Shown here: one piece after another, positions 8,459-16,638 of the stretch
Numbering within the stretch: position 1 is the first letter of the stretch
How the letters are laid out: the number at the start of each line of letters is the position of its first letter
Origin: an uncultured Verrucomicrobiota bacterium
GTDB lineage: Bacteria > Verrucomicrobiota > Verrucomicrobiia > Verrucomicrobiales > Akkermansiaceae
Direction of reading: 5' to 3'
NCBI GenBank assembly: GCA_937867415.1
Contig: CALMKO010000086.1
Coordinates: 1 to 40,620, forward strand
DNA length: 40,620 nt
Translations under genes and position numbers: made by a program
The notes under the pieces: generated by a model
The model's input: the letters and a program-made list of their open reading frames with translations, nothing else
Told to the model about the DNA's origin: nothing
Database searches by the model: none

Positions 8459-9385
8459 ATGAAAACCCAGTCTTATCATTCTCCCAAACGTGGTTTCACC
8501 CTGATGGAGTTGATGGTGGCCATGGCCATCACCACAATCATCGTTACGGTCCTGGTCTCGATCACCTCCATCGCATTGGATACCTGGAATCGAAGCCGCT
8601 CGGAGCTCCGCGCCTCCCGGCAGGGGAAGGCGATGATCGATACGATCGCCCGGGATTTCGAATCGATGGTGGTCCGGCGCGGAAATGCGAACGAATGGCT
8701 ATCCGCCATCGCGGAAACGCGCGGGATTGGTCGGAACCTGCAAAGCACGAATGCTTCCAGGTTGATCTTTTTCACGGCTGCTACCGATCGCTACAATGGT
8801 GAGATCGGTGTCGTGAACCGGGACCGCGGTGGCGATGTCTCATGCGTTGCCTATGAGCTTCAATACAAGGATCCGCTCGCGACCGGTGCCACAGGCAGGT
8901 TTGAGACCTTCGTCATGAGCCGTCTGTTGGTGAATCCGGATGAAACATTCGCAAGATTGCTCGGAACTCCGGATTTACCCACGGCCTTCACTTCGTTCGC
9001 GCCAACTGTTTCGAATCCGGAGAATTTCGTCTGTGAGAATGTGTTTCAGTTTTCGGTGACCTTCAATATCCAAGTCAGCCAGGTCAATGGGACGACGACC
9101 ACCCTGGTGAATGTCCCTGTGACGGTCGGTTCCAACGGTGGGGTGAATGCCGCGCAAAGATTCCGCATCCTCGGTTCGGGCATTGATACGGATGCCGCGG
9201 GAGGAGTGACGCCTGCCCAACTCGCGGCAGGCCGCCTGACTTCGATGCAGATTTCGGTCACGGTGCTCTCGGATCTTGGCGTTGACCAGTTGCGGACGCG
9301 TTCCTTTTCCGGAAATCAGCAGGCTGAGTTTCTCGCGAAGAATTCCTACCAGTATTCCAAATTGGTGCAGCTTCCGGGGATGTGA
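8459..9385 (+). CDS. Prepilin-like protein, possibly Verru_Chthon cassette C type
   Basis: The 308-residue protein has a 12-residue leader and processing site PKRG|FTLMELMVAMAI with Glu at mature position 5, followed by a helix (TTIIVTVLVSITSIAL). The next part (SRQGKAMIDTIARDFESMVVRR) matches the GspJ-like pattern in which residues after the helix read R..(A)..D.IARD, as in the large C-type members of the Verru_Chthon cassettes. It is the last gene of the prepilin operon and converges on the methyltransferase gene 27 nt downstream. The very large A-type protein of the full cassette is not present. Confidence 0.8.
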   Translation: MKTQSYHSPKRGFTLMELMVAMAITTIIVTVLVSITSIALDTWNRSRSELRASRQGKAMIDTIARDFESMVVRRGNANEWLSAIAETRGIGRNLQSTNASRLIFFTAATDRYNGEIGVVNRDRGGDVSCVAYELQYKDPLATGATGRFETFVMSRLLVNPDETFARLLGTPDLPTAFTSFAPTVSNPENFVCENVFQFSVTFNIQVSQVNGTTTTLVNVPVTVGSNGGVNAAQRFRILGSGIDTDAAGGVTPAQLAAGRLTSMQISVTVLSDLGVDQLRTRSFSGNQQAEFLAKNSYQYSKLVQLPGM

Positions 9386-9412
9386 CCGGTGGCGGAGGTT
9401 TCTCACTGGGAT

Positions 9413-10069
9413 TCATCCGGACTCCCGGGTGAGGACGATGAGGTGGTTGTTGAATGGAGTTTTCCCCCACAGGGGTTTGACGGTCACCGTGCCGTATGAG
9501 CCTAGAATCTCGTTGAAGTCCCCGGCGCTCGGATAGTGGGACGGGGCAGCCTTCATCCAAAGTGTGATCTTGGCCAACCAGTCTCCGAGAGCGGTGATTT
9601 TGAATCTCCATGACTGATCCCGCAGGCCGGAGCGGATGATCAGTTTCCCGCCGGGAGCGACCCGGGAAGCTGCGAGCTTGAGCAAGGATTCCTGCTCGGT
9701 GGGCTGGAAAAACTGTAAGATGTCGAGGATGCTGACATTCCCTTGATGGGCTGGCAACCCGCTGCGGGCGTCATGATGGAGAAAGGATAGATCCACCGCG
9801 TCATGATTGTGAGAGGCCTCTCTGGCGGAGCTGATTTTCCGCGCGTCATAGTCCAGTCCCAGAATGGGCACCTTGATTCCCTCCGCTCTCAGGAAAAAGG
9901 CGAGCAAGCCCAATCCGCAGCCGAGATCAAGCAGGGGCAGCGCGGAGTGACGGAGCTCGGTGCTCAGTGCTGCATACAAAGGATCCGTCCGCAGCTTCGC
10001 GGCGACATAGTGCCGGTCCCAGCGCCCGGGGAAAAGAGCGGCGATTTTTTCGAAACCTACGTTGGTCAT
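9413..10069 (-). CDS. Class I SAM-dependent methyltransferase
   Basis: The 218-residue protein shows a Rossmann-type SAM-binding fold: motif I LLDLGCGLG (46-54), the acidic residue binding the ribose in GLDYD (Asp73), and a later acidic segment before the VAPGGKLIIRSG strand. The substrate is unknown. Its ATG overlaps the stop of the upstream family-2 glycosyltransferase by 4 nt, so the pair is translationally coupled. The association with a glycosyltransferase suggests modification of a lipid-linked or exported product. It is the last gene of the minus-strand block that begins with the ABC exporter. Confidence 0.85.
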   Translation of the reverse strand: MTNVGFEKIAALFPGRWDRHYVAAKLRTDPLYAALSTELRHSALPLLDLGCGLGLLAFFLRAEGIKVPILGLDYDARKISSAREASHNHDAVDLSFLHHDARSGLPAHQGNVSILDILQFFQPTEQESLLKLAASRVAPGGKLIIRSGLRDQSWRFKITALGDWLAKITLWMKAAPSHYPSAGDFNEILGSYGTVTVKPLWGKTPFNNHLIVLTRESG

Positions 10070-10848
10070 GGGGAAGGGGGGCTGAGTGACTCAAGAGGAT
10101 TCGCCCCGCGGCTGATGAGCATGGGAGCGCGTGCTAGAAACCCTAGAAACAGCCGGAAATGCATCCATGAGAGCAAGGCGTTGTCTCTCAGATAGCGGAA
10201 TTGGGAAATGCCGCCCTCCTCCTTGGTCGGATAGCGAACGGGCGTGGGGAGATTGATCACCGGCACGCCGCGCCAGGCGAGGCGCACGGCGACTTCCGGA
10301 TCGAAGTCGAACCGCCGTGCATGGGAGGTCGATTCCATGACGGCGAGAAGATCGCTTGCCGGATAGAGCCGCATTCCAAAGAGCGAGTCGTCCACGCCCC
10401 AGCCGAGGGTTTCCAGATTGACCCAGAAATTTGAAACCTTGCGGCCATTGACGCGCAGGGCAGGGGCGGCGGAGTCGAAAATCGGGCGTCCAAAGATGCT
10501 TGCTTCGGGGTGGCTGGCGGAGATGCGGAAAAACTCGGGAATCATGCCTGCGGGATGTTGGCCATCTGCATCCATGGTCAGGACGTGGCTGAAGCCGGCA
10601 TGGATCGCTTGCCGGAGTCCGTGCAGCACCGCTGCGCCTTTTCCGGAATTCCCCGCGAGGAAAATGATTCGGAATTCGGGGTTTTGAGGTCCAAGAAATG
10701 CTTCCGCAAGAGCGGGGGAGCCGTCCGTCGAGCCGTCGATGATCAGCCAGAGGGGTGTTTTCAACATCAAGGCGGCCCGCACGGTTTCGAGGAGGATCGG
10801 GCCGGTGTTGTAACTTGGAATCAAGATGAGGGGTCGAGCACGGGACAT
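10066..10848 (-). CDS. Family 2 glycosyltransferase
   Basis: The 260-residue protein has the GT-A fold markers of family 2: an N-terminal strand LILIPSYNTG, DGSTDGS (38-44), the segment AGNSGKGAAVLHGL, and the metal/nucleotide-binding DADGQHP (Asp93 and Asp95). A late motif VRYPTKEEGGISQFRYLRDN and a short hydrophobic C-terminus (RLFLGFLARAPML) suggest membrane association. Such enzymes often act on polyprenyl phosphate or lipid acceptors. It overlaps the methyltransferase by 4 nt and follows the TolC-like gene after a 117-nt gap, so it may share transcription with the export system. Donor and acceptor cannot be named. Confidence 0.88.
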   Translation of the reverse strand: MSRARPLILIPSYNTGPILLETVRAALMLKTPLWLIIDGSTDGSPALAEAFLGPQNPEFRIIFLAGNSGKGAAVLHGLRQAIHAGFSHVLTMDADGQHPAGMIPEFFRISASHPEASIFGRPIFDSAAPALRVNGRKVSNFWVNLETLGWGVDDSLFGMRLYPASDLLAVMESTSHARRFDFDPEVAVRLAWRGVPVINLPTPVRYPTKEEGGISQFRYLRDNALLSWMHFRLFLGFLARAPMLISRGANPLESLSPPSP

Positions 10849-10965
10849 GTCTCACTGGGTCTATGCTGCATCGTGGGCTGGGGCAAGCATTGGCTGAATT
10901 CTGCCGGAATCACCGGTGGGGTTTCCGGGCTGGACAAAGGGCCGTTGGCGGCAAATGCCGGCTTT

Positions 10966-12390
10966 TCACTTCGTCTTGCCGAGAAGGTCGGACGGGGCGT
11001 CCGAGGCGATTGCCGCCTGATAGTCGGCCATGGCCCTCAGGCGGGCAAGCTTGGCGTCGATCTCGAGGACTTTGGCGTCGAAGGTCGCTTGTTCACGAAT
11101 CTGCAGAGCCAGAAGGTCGGAAGCTCCTTGGAGGAAACGGTCATTCTCCGCATTTTCCAGTTCCACCGCGAGCGCCACGTTGGTGGCTGCGCGTTGCAAT
11201 GCTTCATCCGTGGCTTGCAGGGCGGAAAAGGCGTCGTTGGCATCGGCCAGAATCCGATCGCGGGTGAACTTTTTCTGTTCATCGAGCCGTTTCAATTCCG
11301 CATCGATGGCGGAGAGTCGGCCTTTGGCTTCATTGTTGCCGATGGGGACTGAGAACCGGAGCAGGCCGGAGATTTCCGTGGGATCAATATCCGAGGGGCG
11401 GCCATTGCCGAGCGCTTGGTTGAATTCGAGAGCGAGGTCGAGGTTGGGCTTGAGGTTGTTACGGGCGAGCCGTCGATCGATGCCGCCTCGGGTGATGAGG
11501 AGGTCGATTTCGCGGTTTTCCGGGCGGCGGAATGCGGCGATTCCCCGGTCATTGATCAACTGCACGGAGTCGGGCATGACGGGTGTTGGGAATTCATCAG
11601 GAAGCCGAGCGCGCTCGGGGGTGATGGGGTCGCCGGATTTGGAGTCGCGATGGAACAGAGAAAGCTCGATGGAGGTGGCCTCGAAGGAGCGGCGGGCATT
11701 GAGCACGCCGATTTCGCGACTGACCACGAGGCGTTGGTTGTCCACTTGGGTGATCCTGGCGATGGCTCCGAGTTTGACTTGTTCTTTCAAGGCCCCGTCC
11801 CGCTTCAGCGCGATATCGAGAAGATTCTCCGCAACGGCGAGTCGTTTGCCGGCGGCAAGCCAGCTGAAATAGGAGATCCGTGCGGACCGGTGGAAGGTCA
11901 GGTATTGGCGCAGGACGAATGGGTCTGCCAATTCGCGCTCCACGGCCGCCCGGCCGATGCCGGCACGGCGGGAGTCGAATTCACGGTTGCGCAGCAAGGG
12001 CATGCGCAGCCCCAGCACAGCTTCACCGCCATCCGCGGTGCGGTCTTTACGGTCGTAATCCGCTAAAAATCCCGAGCTTAGACGGTAGCCGCTGTAGATG
12101 TCGATCCCGCCGGCTTCGAGCGGTTTTTCGAGAAAGAATCCCCCGGAGACACCATCGTAGTAGTTCAGCGGATTCATCCTGAGGTTGCTGCTTGCGATGG
12201 CATCGAAGGCACCTTGGGCTTGCCGGACCCGGCCGTTGGCAATGTCCTGCTGGAGCCAGGCGGCGAGTAGCGGGGGATAGTTCTGCCGCACGGTGCCGAG
12301 CACTTCATCAAGTAGCAGAGGCTTCGCGCTCAGGGGAAACGCGGCGGTGAACAAAAGCAAGGTGATGGCGGATCGGAAGTGGGATCTCAT
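10966..12390 (-). CDS. TolC-like outer-membrane efflux protein
   Basis: From the ATG at 12390 the protein is 474 residues and begins with a cleavable signal peptide (MRSHFRSAITLLLFTAAFPLSA|KP). The body has the two-repeat, helix-rich layout of outer membrane efflux proteins, with long amphipathic helices near residues 180-250 and 370-450 and beta-strand parts between (GGIDIYSGYRLSSG; LDLALEFNQALG). It would form the outer-membrane channel for the HlyD-type adaptor. Its ATG overlaps the adaptor stop by 4 nt (ATGA). An earlier in-frame start at 12459 would overlap the adaptor gene and bury the signal peptide. Confidence 0.9.
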   Translation of the reverse strand: MRSHFRSAITLLLFTAAFPLSAKPLLLDEVLGTVRQNYPPLLAAWLQQDIANGRVRQAQGAFDAIASSNLRMNPLNYYDGVSGGFFLEKPLEAGGIDIYSGYRLSSGFLADYDRKDRTADGGEAVLGLRMPLLRNREFDSRRAGIGRAAVERELADPFVLRQYLTFHRSARISYFSWLAAGKRLAVAENLLDIALKRDGALKEQVKLGAIARITQVDNQRLVVSREIGVLNARRSFEATSIELSLFHRDSKSGDPITPERARLPDEFPTPVMPDSVQLINDRGIAAFRRPENREIDLLITRGGIDRRLARNNLKPNLDLALEFNQALGNGRPSDIDPTEISGLLRFSVPIGNNEAKGRLSAIDAELKRLDEQKKFTRDRILADANDAFSALQATDEALQRAATNVALAVELENAENDRFLQGASDLLALQIREQATFDAKVLEIDAKLARLRAMADYQAAIASDAPSDLLGKTK

Positions 12391-13655
12391 GGTTTCTTCT
12401 GAGATGGATCTTCTTTCATGCCCTTGCCGATCGAAGGGAAGCCGTTGATCTGTCTCCACAGCTCAAACCACAAGGGGACTTCGTCGAGCAGGACCCATGC
12501 CCTCGCTCTCACGCCTTCACGCAGCCAGCGGCCTCCTGTCGGCCAGCCGACCTTGACGGGGCCCTTGCCATCGCCGCGGTCTACAAGGTCATCGGCGGGT
12601 GCCACGACAACGCGAAAGCGACCGCTGCCGTCATCGGTCGCATCCACGAAAACCACCTCGCCGTTGAAGGTGCCGATGGCGAGTTGAGGCCAGCCGATGA
12701 TCTGGATGGCGGGCCAGCCTTCAAAAGCGATTCTGACCGGGCTGCCGGGGCGGACCTGATCGCCAATCTGCGCCCGTGGGACGATCAGAGGCATGTCGTT
12801 GCCGTCCACCCAGACCTCGATGAAACGGGTTTGTGTCTCGGGGATGATGACGCAGATCAATTTGCCGGGGCTCAGATAGCTGCCATCCGTGACGGGCACG
12901 GTGAGGACGATTCCGTCGCGCGGAGAGGTGACGATCTGGCGCTGGTTCTGGCTGAGACGGATCTCAAGGGTTCCGAGTTCTTCCTGGGCTTTGGCGATTT
13001 CGCTCTTGGCCGAGTCCCGTGATGCGACAAGAGCGGCGATCACCGAGTCGAACTGGTTTTCGGTTTGCTTCATCGTTGCCTCGCTGGAGATGAAATCAGC
13101 GGTGGTGGAGTCTCGCCGGAGGATTGCCTGTTCATGTTCGCGGCGGGAAACCAAGCCCTTGCCGAAAAGAGCGGCTACCCGCGAGTGGTCGAGTTCGGCC
13201 GTCTCGGCAGCGATGCGCGCGGCATTGATTCTCTGGCGTGCTGAGTCAAGGGCTTGCATCTTGGCCATCTGCTGCTGAGCCATTTGCTCTTCAAGCGCGG
13301 CGACTCTGCTCTGAGCAAGAGCGACGCGGTCGGTCACGGCGGATCTTTGGTTGCGGATGTTGTCGAGGAGGTTCGGGTCGTTGTCCTGGATTTCCGCGAT
13401 GAGATCTCCGGTCTTGACCCGTTGACCTTCGAAGACGTGTAGTTTTTTCATCCGGCCGGGAACGAGTGCTTCGACATTGATTCGGCGGTCTAAGGGGTCG
13501 TTGGCAGTCACCTTGCCGCTGCCTCGGACGAACTGCCGCCATGGTGCGAACAGCAGGCCGATCACGCCAAGGACGAAGAATACGATGAGAATCCGGCTGA
13601 TCAAATGCGGGAGGCGATTCGATCCGGTGAGGTTGATGGCGGGGAGTTGGCGCAT
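12387..13655 (-). CDS. HlyD-family periplasmic adaptor (membrane fusion protein)
   Basis: This is a 422-residue adaptor with one N-terminal membrane helix (about 20-42), a barrel-sandwich half-motif (GRMKKLHVFEGQRVKTGDLIAEI), a long alpha-helical hairpin rich in Ala, Gln and Arg (about 100-240), the returning half (TSPRDGIVLTVPVTDGSYLSPG) and a beta-barrel domain. It would bridge the inner-membrane ABC protein and the TolC-like channel. It lies 45 nt after the ABC gene and overlaps the TolC-like gene by 4 nt, giving the complete set of parts of a type I export system. No obvious secreted substrate gene (for example an RTX-repeat protein) is nearby. Confidence 0.9.
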   Translation of the reverse strand: MRQLPAINLTGSNRLPHLISRILIVFFVLGVIGLLFAPWRQFVRGSGKVTANDPLDRRINVEALVPGRMKKLHVFEGQRVKTGDLIAEIQDNDPNLLDNIRNQRSAVTDRVALAQSRVAALEEQMAQQQMAKMQALDSARQRINAARIAAETAELDHSRVAALFGKGLVSRREHEQAILRRDSTTADFISSEATMKQTENQFDSVIAALVASRDSAKSEIAKAQEELGTLEIRLSQNQRQIVTSPRDGIVLTVPVTDGSYLSPGKLICVIIPETQTRFIEVWVDGNDMPLIVPRAQIGDQVRPGSPVRIAFEGWPAIQIIGWPQLAIGTFNGEVVFVDATDDGSGRFRVVVAPADDLVDRGDGKGPVKVGWPTGGRWLREGVRARAWVLLDEVPLWFELWRQINGFPSIGKGMKEDPSQKKP

Positions 13656-13700
13656 GAGATGGGTGCGAAAAGGGTCGTTGAAAAATTCGAAAACGGCGGA

Positions 13701-15965
13701 CTACTCGGAAATCCGCTCTGGCGCGGATTCTTGTGACGGCTGAGTTACCTGGTATTTGGTCAGCTCGATCTTCCGGTTGCAGTAGCTGATGACCTCGGGC
13801 ATCCGGGTGGCCACGACGACCGTCCATGGTAAACCGCTGCCGAGCACGAGTTGGGTGAGGCGCTGGAGGGTCTGGTCGTCAAGTCCGTCGAAGATCTCGT
13901 CGATCAGAAGCAAGCGCGGTTTCTGGACGAGGGCACGCGCGACGGTGAGTGAAATCCGTTGGCGGGTGGACAAGGGTGAGCCACCGATCTTGAGGCGGAG
14001 GTTGAGACCTTCCGGACGATTGAGGAGCTCGTCCAACAGGCCCACTTTTTCAAGGGCCATGCGGACCTCTTCCATGGCGATTTCCGGACGTCCCAGGCGC
14101 AGGTTTTCAACAATCGTTCCGTCCACAAACTCGTCAGGACGGAGGATCTGGGTTTGATTCCGCAAGCTTTCAAGATGCCAGTTCCGGGAGTCAAGGCCAT
14201 CAAACGAGAGATGTCCGCTGGAGGGTTGGCGCACGGCGAAAAGCAATTCCAGCATGGAACTCACCCCGCTGCCTTGGGGGCCGAAGAGGCCCACTCGATC
14301 CCCGGGCTCGAGTTCGAAACTCTTGTTCTCGAAAATGACAGGCCCATCGTCATAGCTGAAGCTGAGTTCATTGGCGGCAACCGCCATGCCGAGATCGCGA
14401 TTCGTATTTGCAGGTTTTTCCCCCACCTCGATTTCGGTCTCGAGATCGAACAGGTGCCCGAGCTTGTCGGTCGCGGCCATGGTGTCATACCACGATTCGA
14501 GCATTTTGCCCAATTTGACCAGTGAGGCGACGATGCTACTCATGATCAGCTCGCTGGCGACCAGTTGCCCGAGTGTGAGTTGTTGGCTGAGGACCAGCCA
14601 TGTTCCGATGAAGAGCAAGGCAACGCTGGCAATCACCGAGATGACAAGCAGGCCGATGATTTGTTGGAAAAGCACGCGGAAGTGACCGCTGCGCTTATGG
14701 ACAAATTCCGTCGCCAGCATGTTTGCCCGCTGGTAGGCCATCTCGTATCCACCCGGACCTTTGAAAAGCAGCGGGTAGGCCGCGATTTCCTCGAACCAGC
14801 CGACCAGATCATACTTGGCGCGGGACTCTTGGATGGCAGTGCTTACCGCCTTGCGACCCAGCAGCCCGATCATCGCGACGAGAATCACAATCAAAACCGC
14901 GACGAAGGCCATGAGAATCGGATGGTAGAGCGCAAGCAGTGTCATCCCGACGAGGCTCGCCGCCAGGATATTGATGCCGTCGAGAAGGAAAAGAGCGGTG
15001 TTTTTCTTGACGGTGGCGATGTCAAGGAACCGGTTTACCAGCTCCGGTCCGTAAACCCCGTCAAATGCCTTGGCGCATACCCGCGGCAAGCGGTACGCGA
15101 GATCACCCGCGGCTCTTACGAAGATGCGTCTCTGGATCAACTCCGCCACGTAATACTGGAATGCGATGATCATCGCCTGCAGAATAAGGCAAACAGTGAG
15201 GATCTGTGCGACGATCACCAAGGCCTGCATGTAGGGTTCAGCCTGGGCTCCAAAAGCGAGATTGGTCACCACGGTGTCCACCGTCAACGGAAGGGCGAGG
15301 TATAAAATCCCGGAAAACATCGCGAAAACGAGCAGCATCAGAATGTCCCGCCGCTCCGGTCTCAGAATGTTTAAAAACCGATAGAAAGGAGACATGTGGT
15401 GGGCCGAATGCCCGCCATCGTGATGCTCATCCTCATCGGCTTCCCGGTGGCTTCTGGTGCCGTAGCGGCATGCCAATTCCCTGTCCTGGGCTTTGCTGGC
15501 AATACTGGCGTCCCTTGCTGGGCTTTCCGCGTGAATCAGACCCACTTCCACGACGTCGCTCACACTTTTCAAGCCCAGGCGCACTGCCAGTCGCGCGCGG
15601 GAAATCGTCTCCGAACTGCCCAGCTCCTGGTCGTAGCGGGCAAGTCTCACTTGAAAAGTACTCGCATAGCTGACGATGAGAAACTGCTGCTCGGGTTCAC
15701 ACCACAGGACGATTGGAGAATCAACATTCGCGTGCCAGACCGCCTCGGAAAGCGGAATTCGCACGGGCGTGAGCCTGAGGCCCAGTTCGCTCACGGCGAT
15801 CGACAAATGCGCCAGTGGGTCACCGGGTGCCCGGTCTGCGATGACATTGATGAGATGGCGGATACGCTCCGTGTCGAAGCGTTTGTCGGTCACTTGGCCG
15901 AGTCTTACTAGCATTTCCACGCTTAAGCAGCGCTGGTGTGATGGTGGTTCGGGTGATGCAGGCAT
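13701..15965 (-). CDS. Type I secretion-like ABC transporter with degenerate ATPase domain
   Basis: The 754 residues comprise an N-terminal cytosolic domain (1-190) in the position of the C39-like domain of HlyB-type exporters but without a Cys-His protease site, a His/Asp/Glu-rich linker (173-190), a six-helix ABC transmembrane domain (about 205-490) and a nucleotide-binding domain (about 510-754). The ATPase motifs are unusual. Walker A reads GPQGSGVSS with Val568 where Lys is required. The Q-loop reads ILRPD (Arg for Gln). The signature is LSTRQ (665-669) instead of LSGGQ. The H-loop His is Thr720. Walker B is intact (LLLIDE, Asp689-Glu690). A homodimer would therefore lack a standard ATP site. 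It heads the operon with the HlyD- and TolC-like genes and gives no sign of frameshift, so the changes look inherited rather than recent decay. Confidence 0.9.
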   Translation of the reverse strand: MPASPEPPSHQRCLSVEMLVRLGQVTDKRFDTERIRHLINVIADRAPGDPLAHLSIAVSELGLRLTPVRIPLSEAVWHANVDSPIVLWCEPEQQFLIVSYASTFQVRLARYDQELGSSETISRARLAVRLGLKSVSDVVEVGLIHAESPARDASIASKAQDRELACRYGTRSHREADEDEHHDGGHSAHHMSPFYRFLNILRPERRDILMLLVFAMFSGILYLALPLTVDTVVTNLAFGAQAEPYMQALVIVAQILTVCLILQAMIIAFQYYVAELIQRRIFVRAAGDLAYRLPRVCAKAFDGVYGPELVNRFLDIATVKKNTALFLLDGINILAASLVGMTLLALYHPILMAFVAVLIVILVAMIGLLGRKAVSTAIQESRAKYDLVGWFEEIAAYPLLFKGPGGYEMAYQRANMLATEFVHKRSGHFRVLFQQIIGLLVISVIASVALLFIGTWLVLSQQLTLGQLVASELIMSSIVASLVKLGKMLESWYDTMAATDKLGHLFDLETEIEVGEKPANTNRDLGMAVAANELSFSYDDGPVIFENKSFELEPGDRVGLFGPQGSGVSSMLELLFAVRQPSSGHLSFDGLDSRNWHLESLRNQTQILRPDEFVDGTIVENLRLGRPEIAMEEVRMALEKVGLLDELLNRPEGLNLRLKIGGSPLSTRQRISLTVARALVQKPRLLLIDEIFDGLDDQTLQRLTQLVLGSGLPWTVVVATRMPEVISYCNRKIELTKYQVTQPSQESAPERISE

Positions 15966-16018
15966 GAAATGGTCTGATGGGGTAACGACACCAAATCGAA
16001 ATTTGTGTGAAAAATATT

Positions 16019-16038
16019 TCGTGAATTTGAAATCACGA
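16019..16038. promoter_or_regulatory. Inverted repeat in the divergent exporter / small-gene intergenic region
   Basis: TCGTGA (16019-16024) and TCACGA (16033-16038) form a 6-bp dyad with an 8-nt centre that itself pairs in part, giving 8 of 10 symmetric pairs over 20 bp. It lies 53 nt upstream of the ABC exporter ATG on the other strand and about 100 nt upstream of the 16138 gene. The position suits an operator; the regulator is unknown. Confidence 0.35.
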
Positions 16039-16137
16039 TCTCGGGTGCGATGTCTCGCAGCAGTTCACATGCCTTTCAGGCAGAATTGAACGACGGTTAG
16101 AGCTTTGCATGCGCCATTCGATTTCGCAAGAACGTTC

Positions 16138-16449
16138 ATGCCTGACTCCGAATCATCCTCGCTGACCCTGTTGCTGTTTTCCATCTGTGGCTTGCTCCTG
16201 CTCATCATTTTGTGCCTATTGGCGAGGGTTCTATCGCGTCTGAAAGCCATGGAACGTCTACTCGAACAAGGCCCGACGCGTCTTGGGCGGGCCACGGTGC
16301 CGCCTCCCCATGCTGAAACATCACCAAGCGGAGCCTTTGAGGCGTTCCTTGCCGAAGATCCCGAACGGCGCAACCTGCCAAGGGGGGAGCAGTCTAGCGC
16401 TTATCGTCAATGGAGGCAGGAAAAGGGGATGAATTGGACGAATTCATAA
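16138..16449 (+). CDS. Small single-helix membrane protein of unknown function
   Basis: From the ATG at 16138 the protein is 103 residues; a TTG at 16105 is possible but less likely. It has a short polar N-terminus, one strong membrane helix (LTLLLFSICGLLLLIILCLLA, given here as two halves of one segment from residue 9 to 29), a basic stretch (RVLSRLKAMERLLEQ) and a soluble tail whose end (AFLAEDPERR, then YRQWRQEKGMNW) looks conserved in style. I do not recognise the family. It lies 189 nt upstream of actA on the same strand, but the CRP-like dyad sits between them, so it is probably a separate transcript. Confidence 0.65.
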   Translation: MPDSESSSLTLLLFSICGLLLLIILCLLARVLSRLKAMERLLEQGPTRLGRATVPPPHAETSPSGAFEAFLAEDPERRNLPRGEQSSAYRQWRQEKGMNWTNS

Positions 16450-16587
16450 GCGGGCCCGCAAAATCTGCACAGCGCTTCATGATGGTATCCGAAATTCATC
16501 AAATTTTGTTTTTTTGGCATTGCATGAAGTGAGTTCGTTTGCATCCTCCCCGCGTCCGGAACCACCCCGGAATCTTTCAAGGTGAGT

Positions 16588-16605
16588 TTGTGAAAACTTT
16601 CACAA
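16588..16605. promoter_or_regulatory. CRP/FNR-type operator upstream of actA
   Basis: TTGTGAAA-AC-TTTCACAA is a perfect 8-bp dyad that contains the exact CRP-family consensus TGTGA-N6-TCACA (16589-16604). It ends 33 nt before the actA ATG in the 189-nt gap and is the only such exact match I noticed. This suggests control of the whole respiratory operon by a Crp/Fnr-family regulator. Whether it activates or represses depends on where transcription starts, which the sequence does not settle. Confidence 0.5.
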
Positions 16606-16638
16606 GCTTGATTTTCTCAGCACTGCATCGCGCTTGTC

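Noticed and set aside
11030-11872. Plus-strand frame (280 codons) within the TolC-like gene
   Set aside because: Ser/Arg-rich product typical of the complement of a GC-rich helical gene; the opposite frame has a signal peptide and family features.
16450-16520. Terminator after the small membrane gene (GCGGGCCCGC palindrome and a later T run)
   Set aside because: The palindrome and the T run are about 50 nt apart and do not form a standard intrinsic terminator.
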